Shown here piece by piece: positions 63,882-64,000 of a DNA stretch of 64,000 bases. The number at the start of each line of letters is the position of its first letter. Within the stretch, counting starts at the first letter, position 1. The stretch is from Flavobacterium sp. UBA7680 (GTDB taxonomy: Bacteria; Bacteroidota; Bacteroidia; Flavobacteriales; Flavobacteriaceae), in assembly GCF_002482975.1 (NCBI RefSeq), contig NZ_DLHA01000022.1, positions 1-64,000 of the forward strand. The letters are read 5' to 3'. The notes beneath the pieces were generated by a model that searched no databases, was not told where the DNA came from, and worked only from the letters and a program-made list of their open reading frames with translations. Made by a program: the position numbers and the translations under genes.

Positions 63882-64000
63882 TTAGAAATCTCTGTCTATA
63901 TCAAAAGCTTCTAAATATTCTGCTACTCTTTTTACAAAACTTCCTCCTAATGCGCCATCCACAACTCTGTGATCGTAAGAGTGCGACAAGAACATTTTTT
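63882..64000 (-). CDS. 2-oxoacid dehydrogenase E2 acyltransferase, C-terminal end only
   Basis: The minus strand reads KMFLSHSYDHRVVDGALGGS and then FVKRVAEYLEAFDIDRDF before the stop. DHRVVDG is the catalytic HxxxDG-type motif of E2 acyltransferases, whose His and Asp act in acyl transfer to CoA. The final AFDIDRDF fits the third E2 type of flavobacteria better than the OdhB ending, so I give no gene symbol. Most of the gene lies beyond the window. Confidence 0.8.
   Translation of the reverse strand, partial: KMFLSHSYDHRVVDGALGGSFVKRVAEYLEAFDIDRDF

Overview
The window looks like chromosomal DNA of a Flavobacterium-like member of the Bacteroidota. The evidence is low GC, SusC/SusD pairs, a type IX secretion sorting domain, TAnnTTTG-like promoter boxes, BshC (bacillithiol synthesis), an archaeal-type ProS and the rpmB-rpmG-DUF4295-ftsY order. 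No phage, IS element, CRISPR array or rRNA operon was seen. A partial tRNA-Glu lies at the left edge and a partial 2-oxoacid dehydrogenase E2 gene at the right edge.

Layout. 1-8.8 kb is core and envelope material: proS, a Gly/Trp/Tyr-rich lipoprotein, a FadL-type porin, rimO, a Gly-rich secreted protein, an amidase and an outer-membrane barrel. 9.4-34.2 kb is a large polysaccharide utilisation region for beta-mannan, probably acetylated galactoglucomannan. On the minus strand run susC, susD, a TIG-domain surface lipoprotein, a GH27 alpha-galactosidase and a GH5 enzyme. An AraC regulator lies beside them. On the plus strand run GH26, an MFS sugar symporter, a GH130 phosphorylase, an AGE-family 2-epimerase, a carbohydrate-binding-like protein, a second GH26 and a GH5. 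A minus-strand set follows: two SGNH esterases, a GH3 enzyme and an aldo/keto reductase. 34.4-41.2 kb holds an NlpC/P60 protein, a DUF1573 protein, a two-component system, a metallo-beta-lactamase-fold protein and a B12-binding radical SAM gene broken by frameshifts. 41.3-48.6 kb is one gene for a 2410-residue repeat adhesin with a T9SS C-terminal domain. 48.6-64 kb is mostly housekeeping: an MFS transporter, bshC, an acyltransferase-like membrane protein, ndk, a DUF721 gene, a serine hydrolase, an archaemetzincin-like lipoprotein, ftsY, ribosomal genes, cinA, an Hpt protein, an FAH-family enzyme and an exonuclease.

How the mannan genes fit together. Surface lipoprotein GH26 and GH5 enzymes would cut the backbone, GH27 would remove galactose and the esterases would remove acetyl groups. 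SusC/D and the TIG protein would bind and import oligosaccharides, and the symporter would carry mannobiose into the cytoplasm. There the epimerase would convert Man-Man to Man-Glc, and GH130 would phosphorolyse it to mannose-1-phosphate and glucose. This is the known Bacteroides fragilis-type mannobiose route, assigned here from family resemblance.

Less ordinary observations are: (i) a structured RNA-like element at 55589-55673 with three stacked helices; (ii) many intergenic inverted repeats, some nested inside one another and one with a compensatory change; (iii) two intergenic-type repeats lying in frame inside the radical SAM gene, which also carries three frameshifts within about 160 bp; (iv) the 18 + 5 repeat adhesin; (v) two small genes of 50 and 59 codons.
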